This document shows positions 52,933 to 63,958 of a stretch of DNA of 64,000 bases, piece after piece. Each line of letters opens with the position of its first letter. Position 1 is the first letter of the stretch. The notes beneath the pieces were generated by a model. That model worked only from the letters and a program-made list of their open reading frames with translations, was not told where the DNA came from and did not search any database. Position numbers and translations under genes: made by a program. Source of the DNA: Aradus depressus (taxonomy: Eukaryota; Arthropoda; Insecta; Hemiptera; Aradidae); assembly GCA_963662175.1 (NCBI GenBank), contig OY759225.1, forward strand, positions 17,657,601-17,721,600. The letters run 5' to 3'.

Positions 52933-53451
52933 CTACGTTGTACTGCCGTTTTTACGCATACAATCAGTCATAGCCTTTTCTTCTTTCTTGTCTTTTAAAA
53001 TCAACACATTGTTCACGTCAAGCTCACGTTCCTCGCACCAGCGTATTAAAGTGTTAGCAGTCGATATAGCTTCATCACAAGTGACTGTATATTTCGTCTC
53101 CACGGCCTCCTCGATTATGTCGTCTTGTGTATCAGATGTTACTTCTTGCACTATCTCTTCATCCGTTAAGTCAGCGCCCAGGTTGTCGTCTAAGACCCAT
53201 CTTCTTAATTCTTCCGATGATTCTTGTGGAATATTTATATCATCGCAAAGTGTCAGTGTATCCTCCACAACATTGTTTGTGACTTGATATGTTTCGTCTT
53301 CCTGTTGATTCCCGTTGTCATTTTTTGGGAGGAGGGGATTCTCTGGCCAAACATTTCTCCAAGATCTTATTAAATTTGAGGGCTGAACTTGTTGCCGTGC
53401 AAAAGCTGCATTGAGAATTGCATCCTTGATGTTAAATTGTTTCAATAGCAC
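52933..53451 (-). pseudogene. Tigger transposase C-terminus
   Basis: LLKQFNIKDAILNAAFARQQ, then LIRSWRNVWPENPLLPKND, and a long acidic tail (DDNLGADLTDEEIVQEVTSD) ending at 52933. The LLKQFNxKDAIxNxAxAW..V motif is the segment just after the DDE domain. The DDE domain itself is absent, so the protein cannot cut DNA. Confidence 0.9.
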
Positions 53452-53473
53452 AGTGATGTCTGCGTCAGGTTGG

Positions 53474-53668
53474 CTAATGATGTCCCTGAGAAGGCGTTTC
53501 TTGTAATGTGCCTTTAATGTTTTGATAAACAGTAGGTCGCCCTATACCATAGACTTGAGAAATAGCCGTGGGAGTTTCGCCGCGGTCATGCCTCTTAATA
53601 GTTTCCCATTTTTCAGGAAGAGTTAATGTTTTATGCTTGCGTTTATTGCTTCCACTTGTACTTGCCAT
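53474..53668 (-). pseudogene. Tigger transposase N-terminus (CENP-B HTH)
   Basis: Starts MASTSGSNKRKHKTLTLPEK, then WETIKRHDRGETPTAIS and YGIGRPTVYQNIKG. This is the CENP-B-type N-terminal helix-turn-helix of pogo/Tigger proteins. It is followed by a deletion and a short unrelated tail to the stop. An in-frame extension upstream to 53713 is less likely to be used. Confidence 0.92.
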
Positions 53669-53955
53669 CACACTTAATAATAAAAAACGTAGAGTTAACT
53701 GTAATAATATCACAAATAGAGCAACTGCACACTCACGTTATTGCTACTGAACACAGCGAGGAACTAACAGCGATACGTGAGATACGACGATCATGTGAAT
53801 CACAATACAGACTAGACCGATGACTCATACGGCGCGGCGTCGGACTACCGAGCGTGTCGGACTGTAAAGTGTCGGACTATCGCGAGTCAACTGTACCTAT
53901 ATTATAAATACTTGCCTTATAATTTATAATATATATATATATTTATTCCTGAGAT

Positions 53956-53958
<3 letters not shown>

Positions 53959-53999
<41 letters not shown>
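53959..53999. repeat. (TA)n microsatellite
   Basis: About 20 TA units between the Tigger element and the right arm of the inverted repeat. Confidence 0.95.
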
Positions 54000-54002
<3 letters not shown>

Positions 54003-54140
54003 AGGAATAAATTGAAAAAATAATATAGTTGTTATATATTTATTATTAAACTTGAAAAACTCATTTACGCAACCAAACAAACTACATAAAGCATTGTATT
54101 CATAGAAATATTTTTATATTTCTTCTTGTACATTCAGTCT

Positions 54141-54784
54141 AAAGAAGTATTGTAATCATTTGAAAATCCGAGATCGAGTTCAGTACCTTTTACTGATTAT
54201 AATTAAAATTTTGTAACATTTAGATCCTAGTTGATGTTAGCCATTAATATTATGTATATTTTTTATTTGAAAAAAATTAAAAATACAAAAATGGTATTAT
54301 ATTGGATAATATTAGTTTTCATGTCCGTCAACATTCTTATTATATGTTACTTTCATTTTCCAGGAGACCTGGGAACATTGATATAATTTTTTTAAGCTAC
54401 ATGGCTCAATTTGTGAATACCTACCTACAACTTCCATTTACGGCCGATAGGTGCGACTCCCTCTGAGTCTTTCCTCCCGGCTCCTGTGTTGAAAGGTAAT
54501 TCTAGTTGGCAGTTAGGATAACGATAAGATGTCAAAGTAGTTTTATAATATGAAAAATACATATAGTTTTATTTTAAGAAAAAATATCGGCTATTAAAAT
54601 GGAATAAACATTATATCGGTAAAAAAATGTCGTTACCTAAATATATATTTAAAAAAATAATAATAAGCAACGTTAGTTCAGTGATATGTCTCCGTGCAAA
54701 AAATAATTTGTTAATTATTATTTATTAATTATATTTATGAATGTTAAATTATGGAATAAGGAGGTTACATTAAAAACAAATATA
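54141..54784. other. No gene; family H echo at 54145
   Basis: GAAGTATTGTAATCATTTGA and ATCGAGTTCAG. Otherwise AT-rich. Confidence 0.45.
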
Positions 54785-55202
54785 CAAATCCATAATAGAG
54801 GGTTCTGTTCTCTATGGTGCTGAGACATGGACAGAGGACAGTGGAAAGGAAAGAAGAGAAAGCACTGCCGGCCTTGGAAATGGATTTTTGGAGACGAAGT
54901 AGCAGGATATCGAGACTAGAACATATCCCAAACACAGACATAAGGAGAAAGGTTGAGCAAGATCTAACGATCATCTATTCCATAGAAACAGCTTGGTTGG
55001 TTCGGTCAGGTAATGAGAATGGGAACAGACAGATGACCAAGACGTTTACTTGATTTCACCCCACAAGAAAGAAGAAAAAAAGGTAGACTAAAAAAAATGG
55101 ATCGAAGACGTTAATGCAGGAATGGCAGCGCGAGGCCTGAGGGACGGACAATGGGAGGACAAAAAAATGTGGAAGAAAGCTCTTTTTGGAGACGACATAT
55201 GA
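54785..55202 (+). pseudogene. LINE ORF C-terminus (RTE-like, second family)
   Basis: Frames together give SVLYGAETWTED, LALEMDFWRRSSRISRLEHI-like sequence, IPNTDIRRKVEQDLTII, then after frameshifts LLDFTPQERRKKGRLKKMD, MAARGLRDGQWEDKKMWKKA and a stop at 55199. LYGxExWT, then R.R..I.R.D, then GRPKxxW is the common end of RTE-like reverse transcriptases. At least two frameshifts. Confidence 0.8.
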
Positions 55203-55724
55203 ACTTATGTTTGTACAATCAGTCGTTTTAATAAAAAAAAATGAATTGAATTCAGAACATAGGTCAATAATCAAGACTTTTTAAGTAAAAACCATCTAAT
55301 GTTAAGCTTTATAGAATTATTGATTCTTTGGCAACTTTATAAATTGGATTATTGTCATTATTGATTTAAAAACTATTATGGTAAATTTTAATTATATTTT
55401 TAATACATTACTATACTAATAGTGTACATTTGAGCATAAATAGCAGATATTTATACCTTGAATTGCATATTATTTGAACCTCATTTAAAATGTAGCTTGG
55501 ATTATTGCTTATTAAATAATGTCAAATTTTGATTTTACTATTATTAAGGTAATTTTCGTTAAATTACTATTCTAATGATGTATTTTTGTGTACAGATTGT
55601 TGATACTTTTCAATTTTTCTGAATGTTTCAAGTTGCGTGGCACATGTTAAGGCTTCAGACATTTGTTTAGCGAATTTGTATAGGGCATTTTTTTTAAAAT
55701 TAGACTATCATTCATCCTTTATAG
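55203..55724. other. No gene recognised
   Basis: AT-rich. Confidence 0.45.
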
Positions 55725-55880
55725 TTAGTTATTGTGACTCAAGTCCGGGCTTTAACTTCGAGGTCATATCGCCTACTACCAAAGCGTTATTTTGTCTCTC
55801 TGGTGAACATGAGCCCGACTCTACTATGGGTGTCCTAAATTTAGCATACCTTGGTTATTCATCTAGAGTTGGTGTCTGGA
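55725..55880 (-). mobile_element. SINE-A, old subfamily, tail half
   Basis: AGTTAGTTATTGTGACTCAAG. Stops after ATCTAGAGTTGGTGTCT. Confidence 0.88.
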
Positions 55881-55912
55881 GCTTGAGTATATACTTTGAT
55901 AAATATATTTAT

Positions 55913-55917
<5 letters not shown>

Positions 55918-55958
<41 letters not shown>
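55918..55958. repeat. (AT)n microsatellite
   Basis: About 20 uninterrupted AT units. Confidence 0.95.
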
Positions 55959-55960
<2 letters not shown>

Positions 55961-55967
55961 ATATATC

Positions 55968-56168
55968 GTGGGAAGGACTTACACTTTGTTGCGCCCAGAG
56001 GCAAAAAATATTCTGCCGCCCATTTAAGGAAAATTGAAATACATCTTTTTATTTAAATATACTATTTTATTTTCTAATTTAATATTTATTTATGGAATTT
56101 TAATATAAAAAAAAATCTGAAATTTTGCCGCCCAAGGCTTGAGTGCCTCTATTGTAAGTACGTCCCTG
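55968..56168. mobile_element. Short hAT-like MITE candidate
   Basis: Ends GGGAAGGACTTACA and, inverted, CAGGGACGTACTTACA, with GCGCCCAGAGGCA and GCCGCCCAAGGCTTGAG just inside each end. About 200 bp, non-coding. Confidence 0.5.
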
Positions 56169-56876
56169 GATACATCGCGTATCGATACGCATCCTTAGCA
56201 ACAATCAGGAGGAAGGTCTTCGGGTAAATGTTTTAGAAAAACACATAGGAAGGGAAAACATATATTTCTTTAATTTTCATAACTTAACATTTATAATAGC
56301 TAATAATAATTATTTTGATATTGTATAATAACATTTTTGGTTTATTTTCTTCAAGAATATCCATTTTGTCGCCATTTGGCAATTTTAGTGACTGGCAACA
56401 CTTTACAGGACATATGTATATATAATAAATATATAGATTCTCTGATAAAATTTGTATATATTTTTTGGTACTTATAGTTTTTATGTTCTCTCCAAATATA
56501 CAATATACAGGATGTCGCGAAAGAAAGCAACAAACGTTAGAGCCTTGTAGGAAATAAAATTCTAAGAATTTATACTATGTTTTAGGTATAAATTAAACAT
56601 TTTTTTTTTTTTTTTGAGGTATCGCATATAATACAAAGAATGTATAGAAAAACTATGGGGCATTACACCATCGTGAGATTTAGTTATACACTAAGACAAG
56701 CTTGCAGCCCTATATATAAGGTATCATCTATATACTATCAGGTAGGTAACGAATGGGAATTCATAGTTAATATTTATTATCACTATTCTATATTTTGTAT
56801 TTTGTTATAATTTGAATTTATATCTTCATTGTTATACATTAAGTTTTTTAATGATAGGAAAAGATTATATTTTTAA
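56169..56876. other. No gene recognised
   Basis: AT-rich, with a T run at 56599-56615. Confidence 0.45.
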
Positions 56877-57170
56877 CCCCCCACGCAAAAGGAGGGATGT
56901 TATAAGTTTGAAGCCTGTGTCTGTGTGTGTGTCTGTCTGTGGCATCGTAGCTCCAAGACGGGTAAATCGATTTTAAAGTGGGTTTTTTGTTTTCAAAGTT
57001 GGTTTTTGTGAGATGGTATTTAGCCATGTTTGGTGGAAATCGGGTATACCGTTTCCAAGATATTCAGGTTTCATGAGAGCCTGTGTAGGGATCTTGGCCT
57101 CTATTACAGCTAGAGACTTGGAGTTTGAGCTCAAATGTTTATAAGGCCGAGCCCCTCCCGTTTTAAAGGT
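56877..57170 (+). repeat. Single arm of the 20.5-kb fold-back family
   Basis: ACGCAAAAGGAGGGATGTTA, GTAGCTCCAAGACGGGTAAA, TTAGCCATGTTTGGTGGAAA and GAGCCTGTGTAGGGATCT. No inverted partner nearby. Confidence 0.8.
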
Positions 57171-57604
57171 TTATTTTTTGTCGTTTTTTTTTTTTTTTTT
57201 TTTTAAATTAATGTTCTTGTGTCATCTGTAATTATTTTGTTAAATACACAAACATCATTTCACGCAGATCGAACATATATTAATGTAGTTTTATCTTGTT
57301 AGAAATCCCAATTGTAAGCCAACTAGTTGAAACTTCAACTCCTTCCTTATCTACCTGGTGTACATAAAAGTTCCTATATGGGTACGGTTCGCACTCAGCA
57401 AACTTGTTTTAGTTTATGATAATTATATGATTATCATAATTAGTATGCTATAATCATACCAATAACCAGCTACATAAGCCTTTTATTTCACGATTTCGCG
57501 TCAACTTTTGAATTATCTCCAGAATGTTTCAACTTTTTGTTGAAAAACAAAAATTTTTGTAAATAAATACAATAAAATTTATTTAGGAAAATGTGTTGAA
57601 TTTT
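57171..57604. other. No gene recognised
   Basis: T-rich run at 57185-57204, then AT-rich DNA. Confidence 0.45.
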
Positions 57605-57780
57605 GTTGAAGGGGGCATCAATTCAAAAAAATTTAATATAATGAAGTTATCGACACAACATTTAGAATGAGGATTTAGGACGACTTATGTAATAAGCCAA
57701 CCATTAAATATTATCGTAAATTAGGTCTGATATTGGAGTATTGGGAAAAGTTAATTGAAATAATTCGTTCTGGGGAAGTA
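57605..57780. repeat. Repeat family B, right-end fragment
   Basis: GAAGTTATCGACACAACATTT, split as GAAGTTATCG and ACACAACATTT, to GTTCTGGGGAAGTA. Confidence 0.65.
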
Positions 57781-57980
57781 CAGACAATTTTGTTAAACTC
57801 GATAACTTATAGTGTTTGATATTAAGGAAACTTTAGAAAAGATTAATTATTTAAAAAAATATTTTTAGAAGCAATACTAAAACCCATTGTTACTGCTTCA
57901 ATTGTTAAGCGGATTTCGTCAAAAACTGCACATTTTCGGATCCAAATTAATGACATTGTTTTTGTTTTGAATTTAATTTC

Positions 57981-58828
57981 TCTCCTCATCCCGACCCTGT
58001 CCTATCATCCAGACACCTACAAGAACACCTGATAACCCTTCAGTCCTGGTACAAAAAGTGGAGAGTGAAGGTGAACGACACAAAATCAGTTCACATCGTC
58101 TTCACCCTTCGTCGAAAATATACCTGCCCTCCAGTGTACCTTAACAAAAATCCCATCCCTTTAAAAAACGAAGTCCGCTATCTAGGCCTCATACTCGACA
58201 AACGACTAACTTGGAATCCTCACACGAGACTGAAAAGACAAGAAATGAACAGACGTTATAAACGTCTACTACGACTGCTAGACAAAAGATCCAAACTAAC
58301 TTTGACAACAAAACGACTTATATACAACTCAATACTCAAACCTATGTGGACTTACGGACTTGAACTCTGGGGTTCTGCCAAGGCTTCCAATCTCCAGCGC
58401 ATCCAATCCCTTCAATCCAAAATCCTTCGTACAATAGCCAATGCTCCTTACTACGTCTCCAACAAAACCCTTCACACTGACCTTAATGTACCTTTCATTA
58501 CTGAAGTCGCTAAATGCAGATACAAAAAACTATTTTCCCTTCTTGGTTCCCACAATAATCCTCTGGTCCGTGCCCTCCATTCTGCCGTACTTCCCCAACG
58601 ACGGCTTAAGCGTCAATGGCCTAGAGACCTCCTTAGCAGCAGCAGTGACAGTGACAGTGATTAGTTACAAATGAGAGAAAATCAGTGACTAGGAAGTGTC
58701 ACCACTGGGTGATTTCTCCCCTCATGACATTTTGACATTGCCATTATGTCTGTATTAGCATATTTGCTTGTTGTATATATTTTTATACAGTTGTAAATAT
58801 ATCTTTGTAAATAAAAAAAAAAAAAAAA
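57981..58828 (+). mobile_element. Jockey-clade LINE, 5'-truncated, with target duplication
   Basis: About 850 bp of a LINE 3' end: ORF2 tail, 3' UTR of about 150 bp and 16 A residues (58813-58828). GAATTTAATTTC is duplicated at 57969-57980 and 58829-58840. The same LINE family appears at 31431, 33167 and 33356, and related sequence at 16192. Confidence 0.95.
57984..58664 (+). pseudogene. Jockey-clade ORF2, C-terminal third, still open
   Basis: Coding starts inside the gene at the truncation point, so no true start exists. Order: SSRHLQEHLITLQSWYKKWR, KVNDTKSVHIVFTLRR, VRYLGLILDKRLTWNPH (after the RT fingers/palm), RRYKRLLRLLDKRSKL, LKPMWTYGLELWGSAKASN, LQRIQSLQSKILRTIANAP, LNVPFITEVAKCRYKKLFS, PQRRLKRQWPRDLLSS and an SD-repeat end. 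These are the C-terminal blocks of Jockey ORF2 after the YADD motif. No stop or frameshift over about 225 codons, so the insertion is young relative to the other copies. Confidence 0.93.
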
Positions 58829-59099
58829 GAATTTAATTTCCTATCAAGCCTCGCTTCCCTCACTTACATAAGTATTCTGTGACAATACTAGGTGCTATAC
58901 AAAAATTAAATTTCTGTATTCTGAATTTTAACAAAATTAGTTAAAATTCACAGTTCAGAAATTTTATTTCATTTTTTTACATTTAATGTAACCTGTACAT
59001 AAGAATAACAAAACTTAAATTATAAAAACAAATCGATTATTAACATATTATATGCCATATAAAAATAACATTTCTGAACTTTGAATTTTAACAAATGAG

Positions 59100-59940
59100 T
59101 CGCCTAGATGCACATCCTGCTAAGTCATAAAAAAAAAAAAAAAAGAGGTAGTGGTATGACGAGATTTAGTTTTTCAATTGCTGCACGTCTGAACTAAAAT
59201 CAGGGATCAAAACCTGTTTAAACCCTCTGAAAAATCAAAAAGAAAACTTCAAAACCTGTTAAGTTCTCAAGATGGTAGGATGCAAAACCAGCCAAGTGTA
59301 TAAAGGGTGCAAATCCTGTTAAATGATAGATGGCCACCTCACAACTTGGGATACACAACCTGATAAGTCTGAGTACTACATAGCAAGGTGTTGCAATGAA
59401 AGACGCAAAAATAAAATATGTTGAAAATTTATTGTTGCATTTTGGAAATGAACGGGAAGAAAATGGAAATGTATCCTTTTATAAAGAGGTATTTGAACAA
59501 CAAGAACGTCTTGAGAACAAGGATGCTTCAACTCCGGAGGAAGAGGACTTGGATCTAAAGAACGAAGAAGAGGAAGAACCAAATTAATTAAGTTATAGAG
59601 AAAAACCAAAATTTATTTTAAGAAACTACTCTTTGCACTACAATTGTATTCTTTTAGATTGTAGCTACTAATATATTTACTGAATTGTTTTAAAAAATAA
59701 CAAATTATTGTTATAAATATAGGTACTACTTTTATTACTTTGCGCTTGTGTTTTATTTCAAAACCAAATTGTAAAATTAATGTGGAACGTGCTAATAATA
59801 AACAGATTTTGCAGCCGCATAAAGAATTTAACAGGTTTTGCAACCTACATCGTTTCAAAGATGCCAAAAAGGTTTCAAAACCTGATAACTTTGACGTGTG
59901 GTTGCAAAACCTGCTAAGTAGGATTTAAACATCAGAATAA
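59100..59940. repeat. Stretch with a recurring AAAACCTGYTAAGT motif
   Basis: Variants at 59117 (ATCCTGCTAAGTC), 59211, 59254 (AAAACCTGTTAAGT), 59286, 59313, 59357, inverted at 59831, then 59877 and 59908 (AAAACCTGCTAAGT). Spacing is mostly 30-75 bp. Inserted in the paralogous segment after AACAAATG (59095). Confidence 0.6.
59396..59587 (+). other. Small acidic open frame, unrecognised
   Basis: 63 codons from an ATG: MKDAKIKYVENLLLHFGNER, EVFEQQERLENKDASTPEEE and a glutamate-rich end. Less AT-rich than the flanks. Could be a fragment of a transposon protein. No domain seen. Confidence 0.25.
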
Positions 59941-60084
59941 CTAATAAAAAAAAAAATAAAAATTGCAGCTTTGCATCTCTAATAGTTTGATTTTAACAGT
60001 TTTTCGCCCTTTGCCAAAATTTGCTTAACATTGACTTAGCTTAATTATATTAATTATTTTCAAAAAAAAAAAAAAAATTAGAAG

Positions 60085-60400
60085 CAATACTAAAACTTCC
60101 ATTGTTACTTCAATTGTTGAGCGGATTCCGTCAAAAACTGCACATTTTCGGATCCAAATTAATGACATTGTTCTTGTTTTAAATTTAATTTCCTATCAGG
60201 CCTCGTTTCCCTCAATTAAGTATTCTGTGTCATACTAGATGCTATACAAAAATAAAATTTCTGAACTCTGAATTTTAACAAATGTAACTTGTACATAAGA
60301 ATAACAAAACTTAAATTATAAAAACAAATAGATTATTAACATATTATATGCAATATAAAAATAACATTTCTGAACTTTGAATTTTAACAAATGTAACTTC
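60085..60400. repeat. Paralogous segment, LINE-empty copy
   Basis: Reads straight through the LINE target: GTTTTAAATTTAATTTCCTA followed by TCAGGCCTCG. It lacks the 848-bp LINE and the second target copy. Confidence 0.9.
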
Positions 60401-62442
60401 TGTATATAAAAAATTATTTAAAAAAAAAAATGTATTTATTAGTAACATTTGCAACGGTACACTTACAAAAAAATACGTTCTTGATAAAACATTTCTAAAC
60501 TTTGTCTTTTAACAAATATAAGTATTTGAAAAATTATTAAAAAAAAAAAATACCTACTTGATTAGTAACATTTGCAAATGTATACTTACAAAAAAATATA
60601 TAAATTAAAAAAATGAATAAATAGAATACCTATGTATATAATGTAGATATGTCTGCCTTTGTCATTATAATTATTAAATAAACAGAATTATTACTAATTT
60701 TAAATACATAAACTAAATAACAGTTATTCCTTAATGACTACCGGAAATTAATATTTCTCTAAAATATATTATTCAAATATTATATGACTATTAAGCACTA
60801 ACTATTTATTATTTGATATTTTTTCATTTTTTCAGTCTTCATTTATACTTAAAACAAAAAATTAAAATTAATAATAGTATCCTTCCATTCTGTTATTTAA
60901 AAACAAAATAAAGAAATAAGAAAAAAAGAAAATTGCCCCCAAAAAAAATTGAATAACGAAATTTGGAAATTTTAAAATATCATTACTATTTAGGAAGTAT
61001 TGTCTAGCTGTTGGGAAGAGACCGCTATTCAACCAGAAACAAAATTGTAGAATTTTCCGTGAGGTTTGATCTGAAAAAAAAAAAAAAAAATTAAATTAAT
61101 GACAAAATGTTTTAGTACAAAGTCTAGTAAAGTGTGGAATAAAAGAGATATTGTGGTCATACAGACGCGACTAGATTCGCATACAGATAATTCTCTTCGA
61201 AAAATGAGACGGCGCTGGTCGAGAGATCTGCTACTGTAATTTAGCAAAAATATTTAGGAAATGCCGGCGATGTCCAGCTTCTTCCCTTACGTACACCTTT
61301 TACCTTCAGCTCTTCTTAACTTCTTGGTCTGCCTCCACTGCTGGAAGGCGGGAAAGCGAGAGAGAACCCGGGGTGCTTCGAGAGGTCTTCATTATTATTT
61401 AAAATTAATATTTTCACATTGTTTTGAATATATATGTGTGTCTTGGTACAAGAAGTACCAATGTTCATATTTCTGATATTAAGATTTTTGAAGTTAAAAT
61501 TTTGGTCTAAGTACTATTTTTACATAACTTTTGACACATACTAAATTTCTCGATATAAGAAATACCAAATTTGACATTGGCAGTTTTACTAAAATACTTT
61601 TAATAGGCACATTGGCAGTTTTACTAAAATACTTTTAATAGGCTAACATGCCAATGTCAACATTGTTTTTTCTTGCAGAAAAACGATGTGGCATAGAATT
61701 GGATACAATAAGACGCAATAACTTAGTATCTACGTAGACTTTAACATTAGAATTTCTTAGACAAAAAATTCTATAATTTTTAAGCTCAAATCAAGTCATA
61801 ACTCATTTCTGCCAAAATTTGACATTGGTACTTCTAGCACCAAGCCACAGTATACGTTAAGTTCTTTTCTAGACCGACACTGTTTTTAAAAACAATTTAT
61901 TATATCCAGATAACAGATAATGTTCATTTATCAAATATAGAAAATAATCGGTATTGGTTTTAATTGTTGAAATATGAAACGAGTACATTGAATCGATACA
62001 AGTAATACCTATTCGATATCTACTTGCTATCGAAAGAAAAGTAACGATACCAAAAGTACTTGGTAACGACAAAAAGTATCGATACTTTACTTGTATCGAT
62101 ATATCCCTAGTCTTATATATTATAGTTTCTGGACAATAAGGATGAAAGAGAGGAAGCCAGCTTACCTTCTGTTATCAGTTAGCCTTCCTGAGAAGTGTTA
62201 AAGAGATGCTACCCCTTATCTTCCTGAGAAGGTCGATAACATCCGAAGTTTCCATATTCTCTATACCTTCATCGTTTACCTAAAATAATTATTTTAAATT
62301 ATAGCATTTTAACAACAATAAACATTACACAAAATATTATATATTAAATAATGTCTTGGTATAATCTTGGTTTGAGCCTTCTGTGGAGAGTAGGCTGACC
62401 AAGATTATAGTGAGTTGCTCCAGAACATAGGTCTAGTCTGCT
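60401..62442. other. Long stretch without recognised genes
   Basis: Very AT-rich. 61577-61642 is a 34-bp direct repeat (ATTGGCAGTTTTACTAAAAT). A GC-richer patch at 61261-61390 has a 71-codon frame with no recognisable domain. 62140-62240 has loosely repeated CTTCCTGAGAAG. Confidence 0.45.
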
Positions 62443-62850
62443 ATGATAATAATAATGATATTTATTTCCGTTAAACCATAACATGGTAATATAATACGTC
62501 ATAAGAATATTTACATTAAGATATAGCTTATAAATTAGATACTTAAACAGATATTAACTCTTAGAGTCTGACACACATGGATTAGAATTAACAAAAAAGT
62601 AAAAATAAATAAATATTTGAAAATATACAAAAATAATAATATTATATAGTAGATAAAGAATATAATAAATACAGTAGATAATCTTTTTAATTGAATTAAA
62701 TGAAGATAATAATTTTTCTTAACATTTCCGGAAGTGTCTTTTTCACGACGACATTTCCGTACATTCTCACGTCCCTTGTTCAGGTCACAATGAGAGAAAT
62801 ATAGAAAATAGAAAGAAAACAAAATAACATAACAATTATAAAATATATAC
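62443..62850 (-). repeat. Repeat family E, inverted degraded copy
   Basis: Minus strand: ACCTGAACAAGGGACGTGAG, TACGGAAATGTCG, AAAGACACTTCCGG and the TTTAACGGAAATAAAT end. The CTGATGA core is changed to CTGAACA. Confidence 0.72.
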
Positions 62851-63589
62851 ATATAAATAAATTAAATAAATAAATAAAATGCTAATAAAAATACATAAAA
62901 GAGAGAAACAAGAAAAATAAATTAGTATATAAATAATAAAAAATAATGATTAAAACGTAGATTCGACAGAACTAGGGAGGAACTCTGTCAAAAAAATAAA
63001 TAAAATAAAAATGAAAGCTATGTATCAAATTTTTTTTTTAAAATATAAAACACTTTTTTTTTTTATTATTATTAATTATATAATTTTTGAAGAATGAGAA
63101 AAAAATCCTTTTTCCGAATGGAAGGTTTCCTCTAACATAAACATTTTTATTTGAAGTTTAAATTTTCTTATTGTTTCCATTGACTTCAAGAAGTGGGGAA
63201 GGACATTATGAAATTAATTCCTTTGTGAGTTATACGTTTTTTCAAAAATAGAAGAGGAATGGTTAGTTATTCGAAAATCATCTTTCTTCCTGGTATCGTA
63301 ATCATGACTAAAATAATTCTAGTAATTCAACAATTATTGTTAAGAAGAAATATATTTTTATTTTTTCTATTAACCATTAACGTTTCAAATTTATACAGCG
63401 CAGGTAAAGCCAGGATTTTAAGTTGTTTAAATATCTCTCTGCAGCTTCTTTGAGTAATATTATTTATTATTTTTAGTGCTAATAATATAATCTTTTTAAG
63501 ATTAAGAATTAAGAAGCAAAGTATCCACTAAGAATCTTAGATTGTAATTACAAGCGATATATAATTTTTTACATTTAAACAATAAAAAT
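62851..63589. other. AT-rich, no gene recognised
   Basis: Homopolymer-rich. Short frames have no family resemblance. Confidence 0.5.
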
Positions 63590-63856
63590 AAGAGCTTTGT
63601 CATCACTATGGTGGACATGACCCCGACTCCACGTTGGCAGCCCTAAATGTTGCCTAACTAAGTTTATTAACCAAGAGTAGGTGTCTATAAAGAGTACCTG
63701 ACATCGTACAGGCTCGGGACCAACAATTAATCCCATCTGAAGGACGGGGTGCTCAAAGTTTTTTACCTTTCAGATAAAAAAAACTAACTGCATCCACTGG
63801 GTTTTGAACCCGCGATCTTGAGCTCAGTACGCATACTACTGAGCTACCCGTGCCTC
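63590..63856 (-). mobile_element. SINE-A, old, tail end missing
   Basis: Head region at the right with GGTTTTGAACCCGCG (B box changed) and GAGCTACCCGTGCC. Starts at the left in GAGCTTTGTCATCAC. Confidence 0.88.
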
Positions 63857-63958
63857 TAGAATATCTGTTTATGTATCTAATTTATAAGCTATCTTAATGT
63901 ATACATTCTTATGAATTATAAGGGCTTCGATTTTCATGAACTGAGTGGTGGTACTTAC

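Larger units (their letters stand above)
52783..53893 (-). mobile_element. pogo/Tigger element, internally deleted
   Basis: Identical 26-base terminal inverted repeats beginning CAGTTGACTCGCGATAGTCC, with TA on both sides (52781-52782, 53894-53895). At 1111 bp it keeps both ends of the transposase gene but not the middle. Confidence 0.96.
52462..54140. repeat. Inverted repeat enclosing the Tigger element
   Basis: 52462-52622 and 53998-54140 are inverted copies (AGACTGAATGTACAAGAA, AAAATATTTCTATGAATAC, TTTATGTAGTTTGTTTGGTT, ATTTATTCCTGAGA). Confidence 0.88.
57868..59095. repeat. Paralogous segment, LINE-filled copy
   Basis: Flanks of the LINE (57868-57980 and 58829-59095) match 60085-60400: GCGGATTTCGTCAAAAACTG, ACATTTTCGGATCCAAATTA and CTTAAATTATAAAAACAAAT. 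Confidence 0.9.

Noticed and set aside
52823..53287. 154-codon plus-strand frame
   Set aside because: Antisense shadow of the Tigger transposase C-terminus, and it starts in the TIR.
55637..56056. 139-codon plus-strand frame
   Set aside because: Made of an old SINE read in sense plus the (AT)n tract; no protein signature.
61029..61247. 72-codon minus-strand frame
   Set aside because: Low-complexity end and no recognisable domain or splice signals; not called.
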